NCBI RefSeq assembly: GCF_029338375.1
Contig: NZ_CP119804.1
Coordinates: forward strand, 682,001 to 746,000
Origin: Halorussus lipolyticus
GTDB taxonomy: Archaea; Halobacteriota; Halobacteria; Halobacteriales; Haladaptataceae
Direction of reading: 5' to 3'
Length of the DNA: 64,000 nt
The number at the start of each line of letters is the position of its first letter. Position 1 is the stretch's first letter. The notes under the pieces are model-generated. The model made no database searches. It saw only the letters and a program-made list of their open reading frames with translations, and was not told where the DNA came from. Below are positions 8,142-17,962 of the stretch, in pieces. The position numbers and the translations under genes are program-made.

Positions 8142-8467
8142 GTCCGCGAAAGGTGGGGCGGGGGGAGGACGATTTCGGAGCGATGGACTGCCGGACGGAG
8201 GTCGTGCAGTTATTTCCACACCTAAACAGACGAAATAGACTACTCTGACTAGTTTGCGGATACTGTTTCGACAACTACCACAAGAAACTTCCCCTTTCTA
8301 TAGACTGTTTCGATGAGATACCCCACCCTACCCTTCTCTACCGAGATTCAGCGGAACGCTGGGGTGGGGGTGTTTCTTAAACAACCGATTCAGATGAATC
8401 AGCGGAATCAGCGGAACGGGTGGTTTCGACACCTTGAAGGTCGGCCCGCTACTCCGCCACGAGTACC
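8142..8467. other. probable replication origin core (oriC-type)
   Basis: Non-coding segment between the orc1/cdc6 start and the left origin element. It contains AT-richer DNA (8215-8345) with repeated ACTGTTTCGA at about 8264 and 8304, bounded on the right by the second 26-bp element. Extra half-sites AATCAGCGGAA occur at 8397-8407 and 8406-8416. Inverted ORB-like sites flanking an AT-rich unwinding region beside an orc1/cdc6 gene is the standard haloarchaeal origin layout. Whether it fires, and its rank among origins, cannot be told from sequence. Confidence 0.75.
8345..8370 (+). other. origin recognition box-like element, right inverted copy
   Basis: A perfect 26-bp match, in opposite orientation, to 8116-8141 with 203 bp between them. 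The G-rich end points toward the orc1/cdc6 gene and away from the AT-rich interval, giving the mirror-image arrangement typical of paired ORBs around a duplex unwinding element. Confidence 0.75.
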
Positions 8468-9682
8468 ATGGGGTCTTTCGACTTCGTCCGCGAGTATTCG
8501 CCGTACACTAACCGGGAGGCGTTACTGGACGATTACACGCCTGACACGCTGGTCGGGCGCGACGACGAACTGGACGAGTACCACGGCGCGCTCCAACCCG
8601 CCATCTACGGCGAACAGCCCGACAACATCTTTCTCTACGGCAAGGCCGGCGTGGGCAAGACCGCCGCGACGCGATTCCTCTTGAACAAACTCGAGGACAA
8701 CGCCGAGGAGTACGAGGACTTGGACGTTCGCACGGAAATCATCAACTGCGACGGCCTGAACTCGTCCTATCGAGTCGCCAGCAACCTCGTCAACACGATG
8801 CGCGACCCCTCGAACCACATCAGCGAGACGGGCTACTCGCGCTCGCAGGTCTACGACCTGATGTGGGAGGAACTCGACGAGTACGGCGGCATCATCCTCA
8901 TCGTGCTGGACGAAATCGACCACCTCAAAGACGACTCCATCCTCTATCAACTCTCGCGTGCGCGCGAGAACGAAAACCTCACCGAGGCCCGCATCGGTCT
9001 CATCGGCATCTCGAACGACCTCACGTTTCGTGACTCCCTCTCGCCCAAGGTTCGCTCGTCGCTCTGCGAACGCGCCATCTCCTTCTCGACCTACGACGCC
9101 AACGAACTCCGCGCGGTCCTCGAACAGCGCAAGGAAGTCGCGTTCAAGGACGACGTGCTGACCGACGACGTGGTACCCCTGTGCGCCGCGTTCGGTGCCC
9201 AAGAGTCCGGCGACGCCCGGAAAGCCCTCGACCTCCTGCTCAAGGCCGGGGACCTCGCCCGCGAGGAGAACGACCAGCAAGTCGCCGAGGAGCACGTCAG
9301 GCGCGGTCGGCAACTCCTCGAACGCGAGCAGGTCGCCCGCGGCATCGCGGACCTGAACGACCACGAGCGCCTCGTGGTCTACGCCCTCGCCACCCTCGAA
9401 GCCGAGAGCGACACGCCCGCTCGCTCCCGAGAAATCTACACGCGCTACAAATCCCTCGCGGACGCCGCTGGAAAGGACTCGCTCACGGCCCGCTGGCTAC
9501 GCGAGCATCTGGACGACCTCGCCATGCTCGGCATCCTCAACGTCACCGAAATCAACGAGGGGTCCGCAGGCGGCAAGTATCGGGAGTACGACCTCCAGCA
9601 AGATTTGGCGGTTGTCCTCGACGCCCTCGAAGAAACCTTCGAGTCGATGGGGGTCCACGCGAGTGTCAAAGACTATTTATAG
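8468..9682 (+). CDS. orc1/cdc6: Orc1/Cdc6 replication initiator
   Basis: A 404-residue AAA+ ATPase. Walker A is GKAGVGKT (residues 58-65), Walker B LIVLDEID (about 144-151) and sensor 1 ISND (about 181-184). A sensor-2-like GDARKALD is followed by a C-terminal winged helix with SREIYTRYKSLADAAG and RWLREHLDDLAMLGIL. These proteins bind origin recognition boxes and load MCM. It starts MGSFDFVREYSPYTNRE, typical of haloarchaeal paralogues. The probable origin lies immediately upstream, so the protein likely acts in cis on 8116-8370. Haloarchaea usually carry many orc paralogues, so no number is assigned. Confidence 0.96.
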   Translation: MGSFDFVREYSPYTNREALLDDYTPDTLVGRDDELDEYHGALQPAIYGEQPDNIFLYGKAGVGKTAATRFLLNKLEDNAEEYEDLDVRTEIINCDGLNSSYRVASNLVNTMRDPSNHISETGYSRSQVYDLMWEELDEYGGIILIVLDEIDHLKDDSILYQLSRARENENLTEARIGLIGISNDLTFRDSLSPKVRSSLCERAISFSTYDANELRAVLEQRKEVAFKDDVLTDDVVPLCAAFGAQESGDARKALDLLLKAGDLAREENDQQVAEEHVRRGRQLLEREQVARGIADLNDHERLVVYALATLEAESDTPARSREIYTRYKSLADAAGKDSLTARWLREHLDDLAMLGILNVTEINEGSAGGKYREYDLQQDLAVVLDALEETFESMGVHASVKDYL

Positions 9683-9687
9683 AAATT

Positions 9688-11514
9688 TTAGCGAATCTTT
9701 ACCCTGTCAATCGAAACGGTTGCATCTGACGTATTTATGAGCCGAACGCGCTTGGCGTTTGGTAGATACGTATCAGATGCTGTCCCTTGAGAAGTTCCAT
9801 CGACAAACAGTTCGTAGTTTCCGGACTCGTCACGAGTTGCCTTGGCCGTGTGCTGATTCGTGTCCCCGTTCCACGACCCACTAATAATCGTCGTTTTACC
9901 CGTTCCGTCGTTCCGTTCTAGTCGTAGTGTACCATCGGGGTCAACAATGATTTGGACCCACTTCGCCGCCGTCTCAGTCAGGAACTCGAAGCGAACCCGT
10001 CCGGTCGATGGAGTAGACGAGAACTGGAACGTAAATTCGTACGTTCCGACCTCGAATCGGTACGGTGTCGCAACGACAAATTGATTAGTGGTGTCGGCGG
10101 CAGGCATTTCCAACGCGCCGTTCGAGACGGACGGCGACCCGTCACCCGTCTTCCAGATGGGTCGCTCAACGCCAGCGTAGACCCGACCCGGCTCGTCTGA
10201 AGAGACGTACTGACCTGTCCGACGGCCCACACGGTCCCGGAGCGACCCGTCCTCGAAGTCGTCGTAGAAGTAGTTCGAGAGTCGCGGTGCCGACGAACCG
10301 ACCGTGTTCGGAAGGTCGGTGACGTCGAGCGACTCGAAGAGAGCGGCGTTGAACGTACTGTCACCGGCACGGCGCACGTTCATCTTGTTTCCGCCGCTTC
10401 CCCCGATGTTTCCTGCGCCGGTATCGACTACGCGGAATCCGCCAGCCGTGTTCGATTCGAATCCGTAGCCCGTCACGGTGTTCGCCTCGAAGGAGACGCC
10501 GTCAGCGACGTACAGTCCCCATCCGCCGTTGTTCTCGGCCAGCACGTTCGAGAACACGTTTCCGGTGACTGGCGACCGGTCAGAACTGGTCGTGGAGACG
10601 TGGATTCCGTCGCTACCGTTGTTCTCCGCGTGGAAGACGCAACGGTTCGCGCTGAAGTATTCAGAGTTCGAGTCCAGAAGCACGTGGATTCCGTGACTGG
10701 CGTTGGCGTTTGCCCCGAGATGGAGGTCCATCTGCTGAGTTTCACCGGTCAGCAGATGACCGACGCCTCCTCCGTTCCGAACCACGACGTTCCGAGCAGT
10801 GATATTACGGTTGTCAGTCCCGATCCACTTCGCGTTGAACGACCCGCCACTGCCGTCTACGAGGAGATCTTCGACCACCACTGGTGCGTCGAAGGTGATT
10901 CCATCCCCGCCAGAAACGTCGATATAAGTATCGGGGTCCTGTGAGTCGGTGTAAGAGGTCCCGCCACCGACGATTCGTAGGGGCTTCGTGATCGTCGTCC
11001 CGTTCTCGTTCGAAACTCCGGTGAGCTTGATGGTATCACCGGGCGACGCGTTGTCGTGGGCGGCCTGAACGGTGGAGTAGTCGTCAGGCACACTGATGAC
11101 TCCGCTTCCGCCCTCGGTGAGGTCACCGCTCGCTCCCGCCGGAATGTAGGCAGTGTTGCCGTTGTTGTCGGTGGTGAATTCGAGTCGTCCCGTATCGATG
11201 TTGTGTCCGACCTGCCACGGCGTGTTGTTCCACTCGATACCGTATCCGGCCGCCATGTCAATGCCGGGAATCTGGCTATCGAGTGCCGCGTTCGCGGTCC
11301 CGACCGACTCTTTCACTGCTACGGTGCTCCCACCGAGACCGACCGCGCCGAGACCCATGGCTTTCAGTACGTCCCGGCGAGAAGACGTTTCTTTCTCGAC
11401 TGCTCGACTATCGAGTTCGTCACGGAGAACCGAACGCACTACGTCGTCATTATCTTCGAGTAGCTCTCGAAACTCGTCTTCGGTCAGTTCATCGTCTGTG
11501 TCTTCTTCTGGCAT
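9688..11514 (-). CDS. Tat-exported parallel beta-helix surface protein with LamG-like C-terminus
   Basis: 608 residues from MPEEDTDD. An acidic 40-residue leader (TEDEFRELLEDNDDVVRSVL) precedes the twin-arginine motif SRRDVLKAMG and a hydrophobic stretch. The middle has repeated right-handed beta-helix turns like those of pectate lyases and NosD (TIKLTGVSNENGTTITKPLRI; NVVVRNGGG; ENNGSDGIHVS). The last 200 residues resemble a concanavalin/LamG sandwich (YRFEVGTYEFTFQFSS). It is probably secreted and folded before export. The earlier in-frame TTG start at 11535 was rejected. No catalytic residues can be assigned; polysaccharide binding or cleavage is plausible. It is convergent with orc1/cdc6. 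Confidence 0.85.
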   Translation of the reverse strand: MPEEDTDDELTEDEFRELLEDNDDVVRSVLRDELDSRAVEKETSSRRDVLKAMGLGAVGLGGSTVAVKESVGTANAALDSQIPGIDMAAGYGIEWNNTPWQVGHNIDTGRLEFTTDNNGNTAYIPAGASGDLTEGGSGVISVPDDYSTVQAAHDNASPGDTIKLTGVSNENGTTITKPLRIVGGGTSYTDSQDPDTYIDVSGGDGITFDAPVVVEDLLVDGSGGSFNAKWIGTDNRNITARNVVVRNGGGVGHLLTGETQQMDLHLGANANASHGIHVLLDSNSEYFSANRCVFHAENNGSDGIHVSTTSSDRSPVTGNVFSNVLAENNGGWGLYVADGVSFEANTVTGYGFESNTAGGFRVVDTGAGNIGGSGGNKMNVRRAGDSTFNAALFESLDVTDLPNTVGSSAPRLSNYFYDDFEDGSLRDRVGRRTGQYVSSDEPGRVYAGVERPIWKTGDGSPSVSNGALEMPAADTTNQFVVATPYRFEVGTYEFTFQFSSTPSTGRVRFEFLTETAAKWVQIIVDPDGTLRLERNDGTGKTTIISGSWNGDTNQHTAKATRDESGNYELFVDGTSQGTASDTYLPNAKRVRLINTSDATVSIDRVKIR

Positions 11515-11718
11515 TTCTATACATGTCTTAAACAATTATAAGTATATAAATAATGTGTTTCTATATTATTTTAATATAGGAGAATATTTTCTGCGTACGC
11601 ATCGACCCCCGTCTATAACCTGCTCGCCGTATTACCCTGTCTGTACTCCATCGTCGTAGGAGGAAATCGGGGCGAAACGAGGCTAACGCAGAGAGACCGA
11701 AGAACAGGGGAAAACACC

Positions 11719-14244
11719 GTGGCACTCGACTACCAGCGCGTCATCGACTGGCTGGACGACCGCATCGTGGACCAACCGGGCAGAGTCGTCGCCGCCTTTC
11801 TGGTCGTCACGGCCGTCTTCGCGGTCGGATTCGCCAGTGTCTCCACCGAATCGGGGACCGAGAGCTTCGCCGAGGACGTGCCCGAACAGGACGCCCTCGA
11901 AGCGGTCAACCGCGAGTTCGAACCCGCCTTCGGGGCGGGGAGGACCACGACCCAACTCATCCACACCGGCGAAAACGTCCTCTCCAAGCCCGCGCTGGTC
12001 CGGATGCTCACGGTCCAGTACCGCCTCGAACGCCGGGCGGACCTCCGAATAACCGGCGCGACCGGTCCCGCGAGCATCGTCGCGCGGACCCTGAATCCGG
12101 AGGCCACCACGCCTGAACAGCAACTTCGCGCCGTCGAGCGCGCGACTCCCAACCGCATCGACGCCGCGGTCCGAGCGTCGGCGCGGGACAACCCCTCGTT
12201 TCGGAACCTCCTGAGCGAGGACTTCAATTCCGAGTCCGCCGCGGCGTCGTCCTCGATTACGATTGTCGAACACGCGATTCCGGAACTCGTCGCCGGCGAG
12301 CAATCGGCGGGCACCAACCCCATGACGGCCATCCAGCGCGAGATGCAGTCGGTCACCGAGTCGGTCGGCGGCGACATCCGGGTCTTCGGCGCGGGCATCA
12401 TCGACGCCGAGTTCGGGACCGTCATCGGCGACACTCTGCTCATCGTCGTGCCCTCTGCGGCGGTCCTCATCGTCCTATTTCTGGTCGTGGCCTACCGGGA
12501 CCTCGCCGACTTGCTCCTCGGAATCGTCGCCCTGCTCATGGCAATCGTCTGGACCTTCGGCTTCATGGGGTTCGCGGGCATCCCGTTCAACCAGATTCTC
12601 ATCGCGGTCCCGCCGCTCTTGCTCGCGGTCGGCATCGACTTCGGCATCCACGCGGTCAACCGCTACCGCGAGGAGCGCGTCGAGGGCGTCGGCGTCGCCG
12701 ACTCGATGCGGACCGCGACTGACCAGTTGCTCGTGGCCTTCTTCATCGTCACGACCACCTCGGTCATCGGCTTCGCCTCGAACCTGACGAGCCAACTCGT
12801 CCCCATCCGGGACTTCGGCGTGGTCGCCAGCGTCGGCATCGTCTTCACCGCGCTCATCTTCGGCGTGTTCCTGCCCTCCGCGAAGGTCTTGCTGGACTAC
12901 GCCCGCGAAAAATATCCGATTCCCACCTTCAGCCAGACGCCCCTCGGGTCCGAGGACTCGGCGCTCGGCCGCGCGCTGACCGGCGGCGTCGCCATCGCGG
13001 GGCGCGCACCGCTGGCCTTCCTCCTGCTCACCGCCGCCTTCACCGCCGGAGCGACAGGGTACGCGACCGGGGTGGACACTTCTTTCAGCGACGAGCAGTT
13101 TCTGCCGCCCGAGGAGACTCCTGACTACCTTCGAACACTTCCGGAACCGTTCAGACCCAACGAATACACCGTCACCCGCGATATAAATTTCCTCGAAGAC
13201 AACTTCGAGACCGGCGAGGACGAGGAGGTCGTTATCTACGTCGAGGGGCCGATGACCCGCGATACGGCGCTCGAAGCCATCCACCGGGCGGGCGCTGACC
13301 CGCCCGACACCTTCGTCAGGGCCTCGCCACTGGAATCGGCAGAAGGCGAGGGCCGCCGCGCCAGCGAGCGGAGCATCGTCACCGTGATTCGCTCGCTGTC
13401 GGCGACCGACCCCGAGTTCGCCCGATTGGTCACGCGCAACGACCGTGACGGCAACGGTATCCCCGACGACAACTTGGACGAAATCTACGCTGAGGTCTTC
13501 GACTCCCAATTCGCGCCCCTCGCCAGCCAGTACCTCGCCGAGGACCGCCGGAGCGCCCGCGTGGTCTACTCGGTCGAGGCCGACGCCGACCCCGCGGAGG
13601 TCACGGCGGACGCCCGCAAGGTCGCGGACCGGTATCGCTACGAGGCCACCGCGACGGGCAGTATCGTCGTCTTTCAGGCCATCTCGGACCTCATCTTCGA
13701 GTCGGCCATCGTCAGTCTCGCAGTCGCGCTCGCCGGCACCGCCGTCTTCCTCGTGTTCGCCTACTGGGTGCTGGTCGGCTATCCGACCCTCGGCCTCGCC
13801 AACCTCGTGCCCATCGTGGTGACAGTCTCTGCCCTCGCGGGGACGATGCGGGCGGTCGGCATCTCGCTCAACGCTTTCACTGCGACGGTCCTCGCCATCA
13901 CCATCGGTCTCGGCATCGACTACTCGGTCCACGTGGTCCACCGATTTACCGACGAACGGGAACACTTCGACACGCTCCCCGCGCTCCGGCGGACCATCAC
14001 CGGGACCGGGGGCGCGCTGACAGGGAGCATGCTCACCACCGTCTTCGGCATCGGGGTCCTCGTGCTGGCGGTGTTCCCCGCAATCGGCCAGTTCGGCCTC
14101 CTGACCGCACTGAGCGTGGTCTACTCCTACCTCGCGTCGGTCCTGATTTTGCCCTCGGTGCTTTCGGTCTGGGCGCGGTTCGAGGCCGCGAGGACCGACG
14201 CCGAGACGCCGGAGTCACCCGTCGCTCGGAGCGAATCGGAGTAA
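11719..14244 (+). CDS. RND/MMPL-family exporter
   Basis: An 841-residue protein with two homologous halves. Each half has one N-terminal helix, a large extracytoplasmic domain and a five-helix bundle. Signature segments are GIDFGIHAVNRYREER in the first half and GIDYSVHVVHRF in the second, each following an FNQIL/LNAFTATVLAIT helix. This is the archaeal SSD/RND 'predicted exporter' type. Substrate unknown; lipids, hydrophobic compounds or cell-envelope components are likely. It sits beside S-layer-like and CARDB-like surface proteins. GTG start; the gene ends 38 bp before the convergent S-layer-like gene. A longer homologue is at 41858. Confidence 0.92.
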   Translation: MALDYQRVIDWLDDRIVDQPGRVVAAFLVVTAVFAVGFASVSTESGTESFAEDVPEQDALEAVNREFEPAFGAGRTTTQLIHTGENVLSKPALVRMLTVQYRLERRADLRITGATGPASIVARTLNPEATTPEQQLRAVERATPNRIDAAVRASARDNPSFRNLLSEDFNSESAAASSSITIVEHAIPELVAGEQSAGTNPMTAIQREMQSVTESVGGDIRVFGAGIIDAEFGTVIGDTLLIVVPSAAVLIVLFLVVAYRDLADLLLGIVALLMAIVWTFGFMGFAGIPFNQILIAVPPLLLAVGIDFGIHAVNRYREERVEGVGVADSMRTATDQLLVAFFIVTTTSVIGFASNLTSQLVPIRDFGVVASVGIVFTALIFGVFLPSAKVLLDYAREKYPIPTFSQTPLGSEDSALGRALTGGVAIAGRAPLAFLLLTAAFTAGATGYATGVDTSFSDEQFLPPEETPDYLRTLPEPFRPNEYTVTRDINFLEDNFETGEDEEVVIYVEGPMTRDTALEAIHRAGADPPDTFVRASPLESAEGEGRRASERSIVTVIRSLSATDPEFARLVTRNDRDGNGIPDDNLDEIYAEVFDSQFAPLASQYLAEDRRSARVVYSVEADADPAEVTADARKVADRYRYEATATGSIVVFQAISDLIFESAIVSLAVALAGTAVFLVFAYWVLVGYPTLGLANLVPIVVTVSALAGTMRAVGISLNAFTATVLAITIGLGIDYSVHVVHRFTDEREHFDTLPALRRTITGTGGALTGSMLTTVFGIGVLVLAVFPAIGQFGLLTALSVVYSYLASVLILPSVLSVWARFEAARTDAETPESPVARSESE

Positions 14245-14282
14245 GAAAAATCGCCGCGAAATCGAAATCCGGTCGGCGCTCG

Positions 14283-17200
14283 CTACGCCGAGAGACCGAC
14301 GACCGGAGGACCGACCAGCGCGGAGTTCGTCGCGCTGGCGTTGGTTAGTTCTCCGGGTTCGACTTCTTCGCCGTTGAGGACGAACGTCGCACTGCTCAGG
14401 TCGCCCTCGGCCGACACGTCGGTAATCTGGCCGACGAACTGGTAGGCGTCGGCGGAGTCGCCGTCACCCACCTGCCCGGTGACGGTGTTGCCCCGAATCC
14501 GGTCGCTGGCCTCGGTCCGGTCGCTGACGCCTTCGACCGTTCCGGCGAACGTGAGCGTGTAGTTCAGCGGTCCGCCGTCGGTCCGGATTTCGAGCGTGTT
14601 TCCTGCCTGTGCTTGCGCTTGGGATTCGTTACCCGCGGCGGCGTCCGTCTCGTTTCCTGCATCGTCGTCGCCCTGCCCCGCCGCGGTCGTCTCATTTCCC
14701 GCTGTGGTCGTGGTGGTCGTGGTTTCGTTACCTCCTGCTTCGGTTTCGTTCGTGGTGGTCGTCGTAGTCGCCTCGTCGGTCCCGTCCTGTTGGCCCTCGC
14801 CTTCCGCCACGATTTCGAACTGAACGATGTCGGTGTTGTCACCGTCGTCCACTTCGAGCGTGTAGGTGCCGGGTTCGACGTTCTGGGCGCTCAGGTTGAC
14901 CGACCAGATGCCGTTCCGACTCCACTCGTCGGTCGCGGCCGAGTCGAACTCGGCGGCACTCGGGCCGTCGATGACCTCGACCGTGATGGTGTTATCGTCG
15001 GGCCGCCGGTTGGTCACGCCCCGGACAACGATGTCCTGCCCGACCTCGATGGGCTGGACCCGCGTCTGGAATCCGGGCATCTCCGGCTGGCCGGCCTCAC
15101 CCGCCGGCAGAATCGCCGACACCGAAGTCGCGGCGTCAGCGTACCGGAAGTTCTGAGTCAGGATGAGGTCGTCGCTACCGGCCTCGTCGGTCGTCTCGTC
15201 GGTGATGCGCTCGGAGACCTGCTGTTGGGTCAGCCCGGTCCCGAAGGTGGCAATCCACGATTCGAGTCCGGCGATGTCGGCGTCGTCAACGCCCGGTAGC
15301 ACACCGTCACCGACGACGGCGTCCCGGCCGAGGCCGATGACCATGCCGCGAATCTGGCCCTCGTTGAGCTGTCGGCCCTCGCGGGTGACGAGTTCGATGT
15401 CGTCCTCCTCGAAGACGTCGTTGTCGTCGACGCTCACCGTCTCGGTGACGGTCCGACCGCGCGAGTCTATCATCACGACGAGAACTTCGTCGAGACCGGG
15501 CGCGACGCCCGTGACCTCGACGGTGCCGTCCTCGACGGCGATTTGGTCGTTGTACGTCTGGAAGACGTAGGTCGGGTTCTCCTGCTGAGTCTGATTCTGC
15601 TGTGTTTGCATGTTCATTCCGGCTCCGTCACCGAAGTACGCGACCATCGAGGAGTTACCACCACCGCCGCCGAGCGTCGGCTCGGTGACGATGATGGAAC
15701 TCTGTTCGCTGGTGGCGCTACTGAACTCGGACGTCGAGAGCGTCTCGGCGATGTCACCGTTCTGGGTCACGTCCACGGCTTCGACCACGCCGAGGCGGTA
15801 GCGACCCGGAATCGAGAGGATGTCGTTGGCCTGCGAGAGGCGCACGTCGCGCTCCTCCCACTCGCCGTCGGCGTCCACGCTGATGAGGTCCTGCTGGTTG
15901 AGTTCGCCGTCCTCGCTGATGTCCACGAGTTCCCAGTCGCCTTGGTCGCGGACGTACACTGCCACGTCGTCCACGCCGGGTGCGGCGGTACCGCTCACAT
16001 CGACTTCCTGTCCGGCGATGTACGTCCCGGCCGGGCTATCGATGTTGAGAACGCCCTCGCGGATGTCGAGCGAGAAGTCGTCCTCGGTGTCGCCGAGGTC
16101 TTCTGCGACCTCCGAGATGTTCTGGTCGGCGTCGTAGAGGTTCACGTCAACACTCGTGTCGTCGAGGTACGTGGTGTCGATTTGACCGACGCCGAGACCG
16201 GTGTCGTCGTCAACCTCGATCTGCGCCCACGCGAAGTCGGCGCGGTCGTCGTCGTTCGTGTCGATGCTCCCGCGGTCGATGACGTCTTCCACGTCGCGGA
16301 AGACGCGCTCATCGACCTGATTGTTCCGGAAGTCGGTGTCCTCGATGGTGACGATGTGGGTCGCACCGGCGGTCGAACCCCGGATGGTGTACTTGACGTT
16401 CTGGCCGCGCGTCGCCTCGTCGTTGTCGAGGTCGAGGACCGGGTTGTCGTCGCCGGTCACCGAGATGACAGTCGAACGAGTGGCCGACCCGGTGTCGAGT
16501 TCGTCCCACCCTTCGACCGTGATGGTGTAGTCACCGGCGTCTTGGTCGCTCAGGTCGATTGCCCAGTACGTGGCTTCGAGGTCCTGCGTGGGACCCTCGG
16601 TATCGTTGAACTGACCGAGGCCCTGCAGGTACTCGACACCGGTCTCGGTACCGCGCTGGCCGACGCTCTCGACCAGTCCGGGATTATCGGCGTAGGGACC
16701 GGTGAGACGCTGGCGTTGCTGGTCCGAGAGGTCTTCGACGCTGGTCAGCACGTCGCCGGTGATTTCGTTCCCGTCCTCGTCGGTGACTTCGAGCGAGAGG
16801 TCCTCGGCGCGCTGGAAGTTCCACTCGGCGCTAATGAGGAGCGTCTCGTCTTCTTGGACGGTCGAACCCTCCACGTCCACGCCGCGCGTGTTGAAGACTT
16901 CGAGGTCGGTCACGCGCGGTCGCTGGACGGTCACGCCGATGTTCGCGGCGCGGCCGTCGATGGCGTACTGACCGAGTTCTTGGTCCTCGGGAACGGGCGA
17001 TTCGAGGGGGATGCCCTCAGCGTTCCCCGAGACGCCGATGAGGTTGGCCGGGTTGACCTGCTCACCGTTGTCGGTAACGAAGTCGATGTCGTCCTCACCT
17101 TGGAAGACGACCGGCTTCTGCTCGGAGACGACTACGTCGTTCGGCCCGCCGACGCCCGGATTGAACGTCGGTTGATTCCCCCCGCGCTGTACGTCGGCAC

Positions 17201-17294
17201 CCAACACGGCCCCCGACATCGCTATGGTCGAGAGAACCATCAGTGCTGTAAGTACGAGTGCACTTGCTTTCTTTCTTGATGTTATTTTTATCAT
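14283..17294 (-). CDS. S-layer-like cell-surface glycoprotein
   Basis: A 1003-residue secreted protein. The N-terminal signal peptide is KKASALVLTALMVLSTIAM, followed by the haloarchaeal S-layer opening with PVVFQGEDDIDFV. Several Ig/BGTF-like beta domains have YTITVEGWDELDTG-type strands and N-glycosylation sequons. Residues about 832-898 form a Thr/Asn/Gly-rich linker with NETEAGGNETTTTTTTAGN, likely O-glycosylated. A final domain of about 105 residues follows (LEIRTDGG...VLNGEEVEPGEL). No PGF-CTERM motif or C-terminal membrane helix is present, so anchoring differs from classical S-layer proteins. It could be the major S-layer subunit or a paralogue. Confidence 0.85.
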   Translation of the reverse strand: MIKITSRKKASALVLTALMVLSTIAMSGAVLGADVQRGGNQPTFNPGVGGPNDVVVSEQKPVVFQGEDDIDFVTDNGEQVNPANLIGVSGNAEGIPLESPVPEDQELGQYAIDGRAANIGVTVQRPRVTDLEVFNTRGVDVEGSTVQEDETLLISAEWNFQRAEDLSLEVTDEDGNEITGDVLTSVEDLSDQQRQRLTGPYADNPGLVESVGQRGTETGVEYLQGLGQFNDTEGPTQDLEATYWAIDLSDQDAGDYTITVEGWDELDTGSATRSTVISVTGDDNPVLDLDNDEATRGQNVKYTIRGSTAGATHIVTIEDTDFRNNQVDERVFRDVEDVIDRGSIDTNDDDRADFAWAQIEVDDDTGLGVGQIDTTYLDDTSVDVNLYDADQNISEVAEDLGDTEDDFSLDIREGVLNIDSPAGTYIAGQEVDVSGTAAPGVDDVAVYVRDQGDWELVDISEDGELNQQDLISVDADGEWEERDVRLSQANDILSIPGRYRLGVVEAVDVTQNGDIAETLSTSEFSSATSEQSSIIVTEPTLGGGGGNSSMVAYFGDGAGMNMQTQQNQTQQENPTYVFQTYNDQIAVEDGTVEVTGVAPGLDEVLVVMIDSRGRTVTETVSVDDNDVFEEDDIELVTREGRQLNEGQIRGMVIGLGRDAVVGDGVLPGVDDADIAGLESWIATFGTGLTQQQVSERITDETTDEAGSDDLILTQNFRYADAATSVSAILPAGEAGQPEMPGFQTRVQPIEVGQDIVVRGVTNRRPDDNTITVEVIDGPSAAEFDSAATDEWSRNGIWSVNLSAQNVEPGTYTLEVDDGDNTDIVQFEIVAEGEGQQDGTDEATTTTTTNETEAGGNETTTTTTTAGNETTAAGQGDDDAGNETDAAAGNESQAQAQAGNTLEIRTDGGPLNYTLTFAGTVEGVSDRTEASDRIRGNTVTGQVGDGDSADAYQFVGQITDVSAEGDLSSATFVLNGEEVEPGELTNASATNSALVGPPVVGLSA

Positions 17295-17962
17295 TATTTC
17301 TATTATCTGCTTCTGATATGGGGATTCTCAGACCCCTACCAGTGTTCGGCTAGCGGTACCCCCCATCCCGTCGTCACCCGTCAAATCGTCGTCTCCGCAC
17401 CTGACTGCTACCGAGTTTCACCTCAGACGAACTGGACGCCAGATTGACTGATAAAGAGCGCAGACCGTTTTCGGCCCGACTGCTTAGGTATTCCCTAATA
17501 CGCCGAGTCCACGAGAGAGTGAACTCCGGACAACGCAGGTTACTCACATAGGCCAAGAATATCTCTCCCAGAGATTGAGGATAGGCCGAGAGTAGTATCC
17601 GAATTCGGTCATACCGCGATTCGTGCGAGTTCCACGGGTCGCCCCGGTCTGAGAACGAAACTCGCGTAGAATGCCGTGTTACCTCTATTTGCGCACGGAA
17701 TGAACTCCGAGGACCTATCATCTGCGAAAGCATACGAGAGCCGACCGGTTAGGATAATCCAACTGAACTGTCTCGGTACGGTCACGTCCGTATTCGACTC
17801 TCGTTCGAAGGGCAAGTACCATCGCTTATATGCCGTTATCCCTCGATTGTGGTCCGTTCGCTCGGTAGGCGGGTCCACAGAGCGAGGCTAACGCCAGTAA
17901 GTAGCTGTGTACCTCGTCTCCGGAGTCGTTACCCCGAGGGGTTTAAACCAATCGGGGTGGAG
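17295..17962. other. 668-bp intergenic region without a convincing gene
   Basis: It lies between the starts and ends of two minus-strand surface-protein genes. GC content is visibly lower than in the flanking genes. Short open frames on both strands lack acidic composition and recognisable domains. The high-AT stretch at 17280-17320 probably holds the S-layer promoter and 5' untranslated region. I see no repeat or RNA signature. Confidence 0.4.

Noticed and set aside
15543..17279. Long open frame of 578 codons on the + strand
   Set aside because: It is an antisense shadow of the S-layer-like gene, caused by GC-rich third positions; it has no signal or domain.
17374..17891. Several 70-120 codon frames in the gap before the CARDB-repeat gene
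   Set aside because: They overlap each other on both strands, lack domains and have atypical composition.
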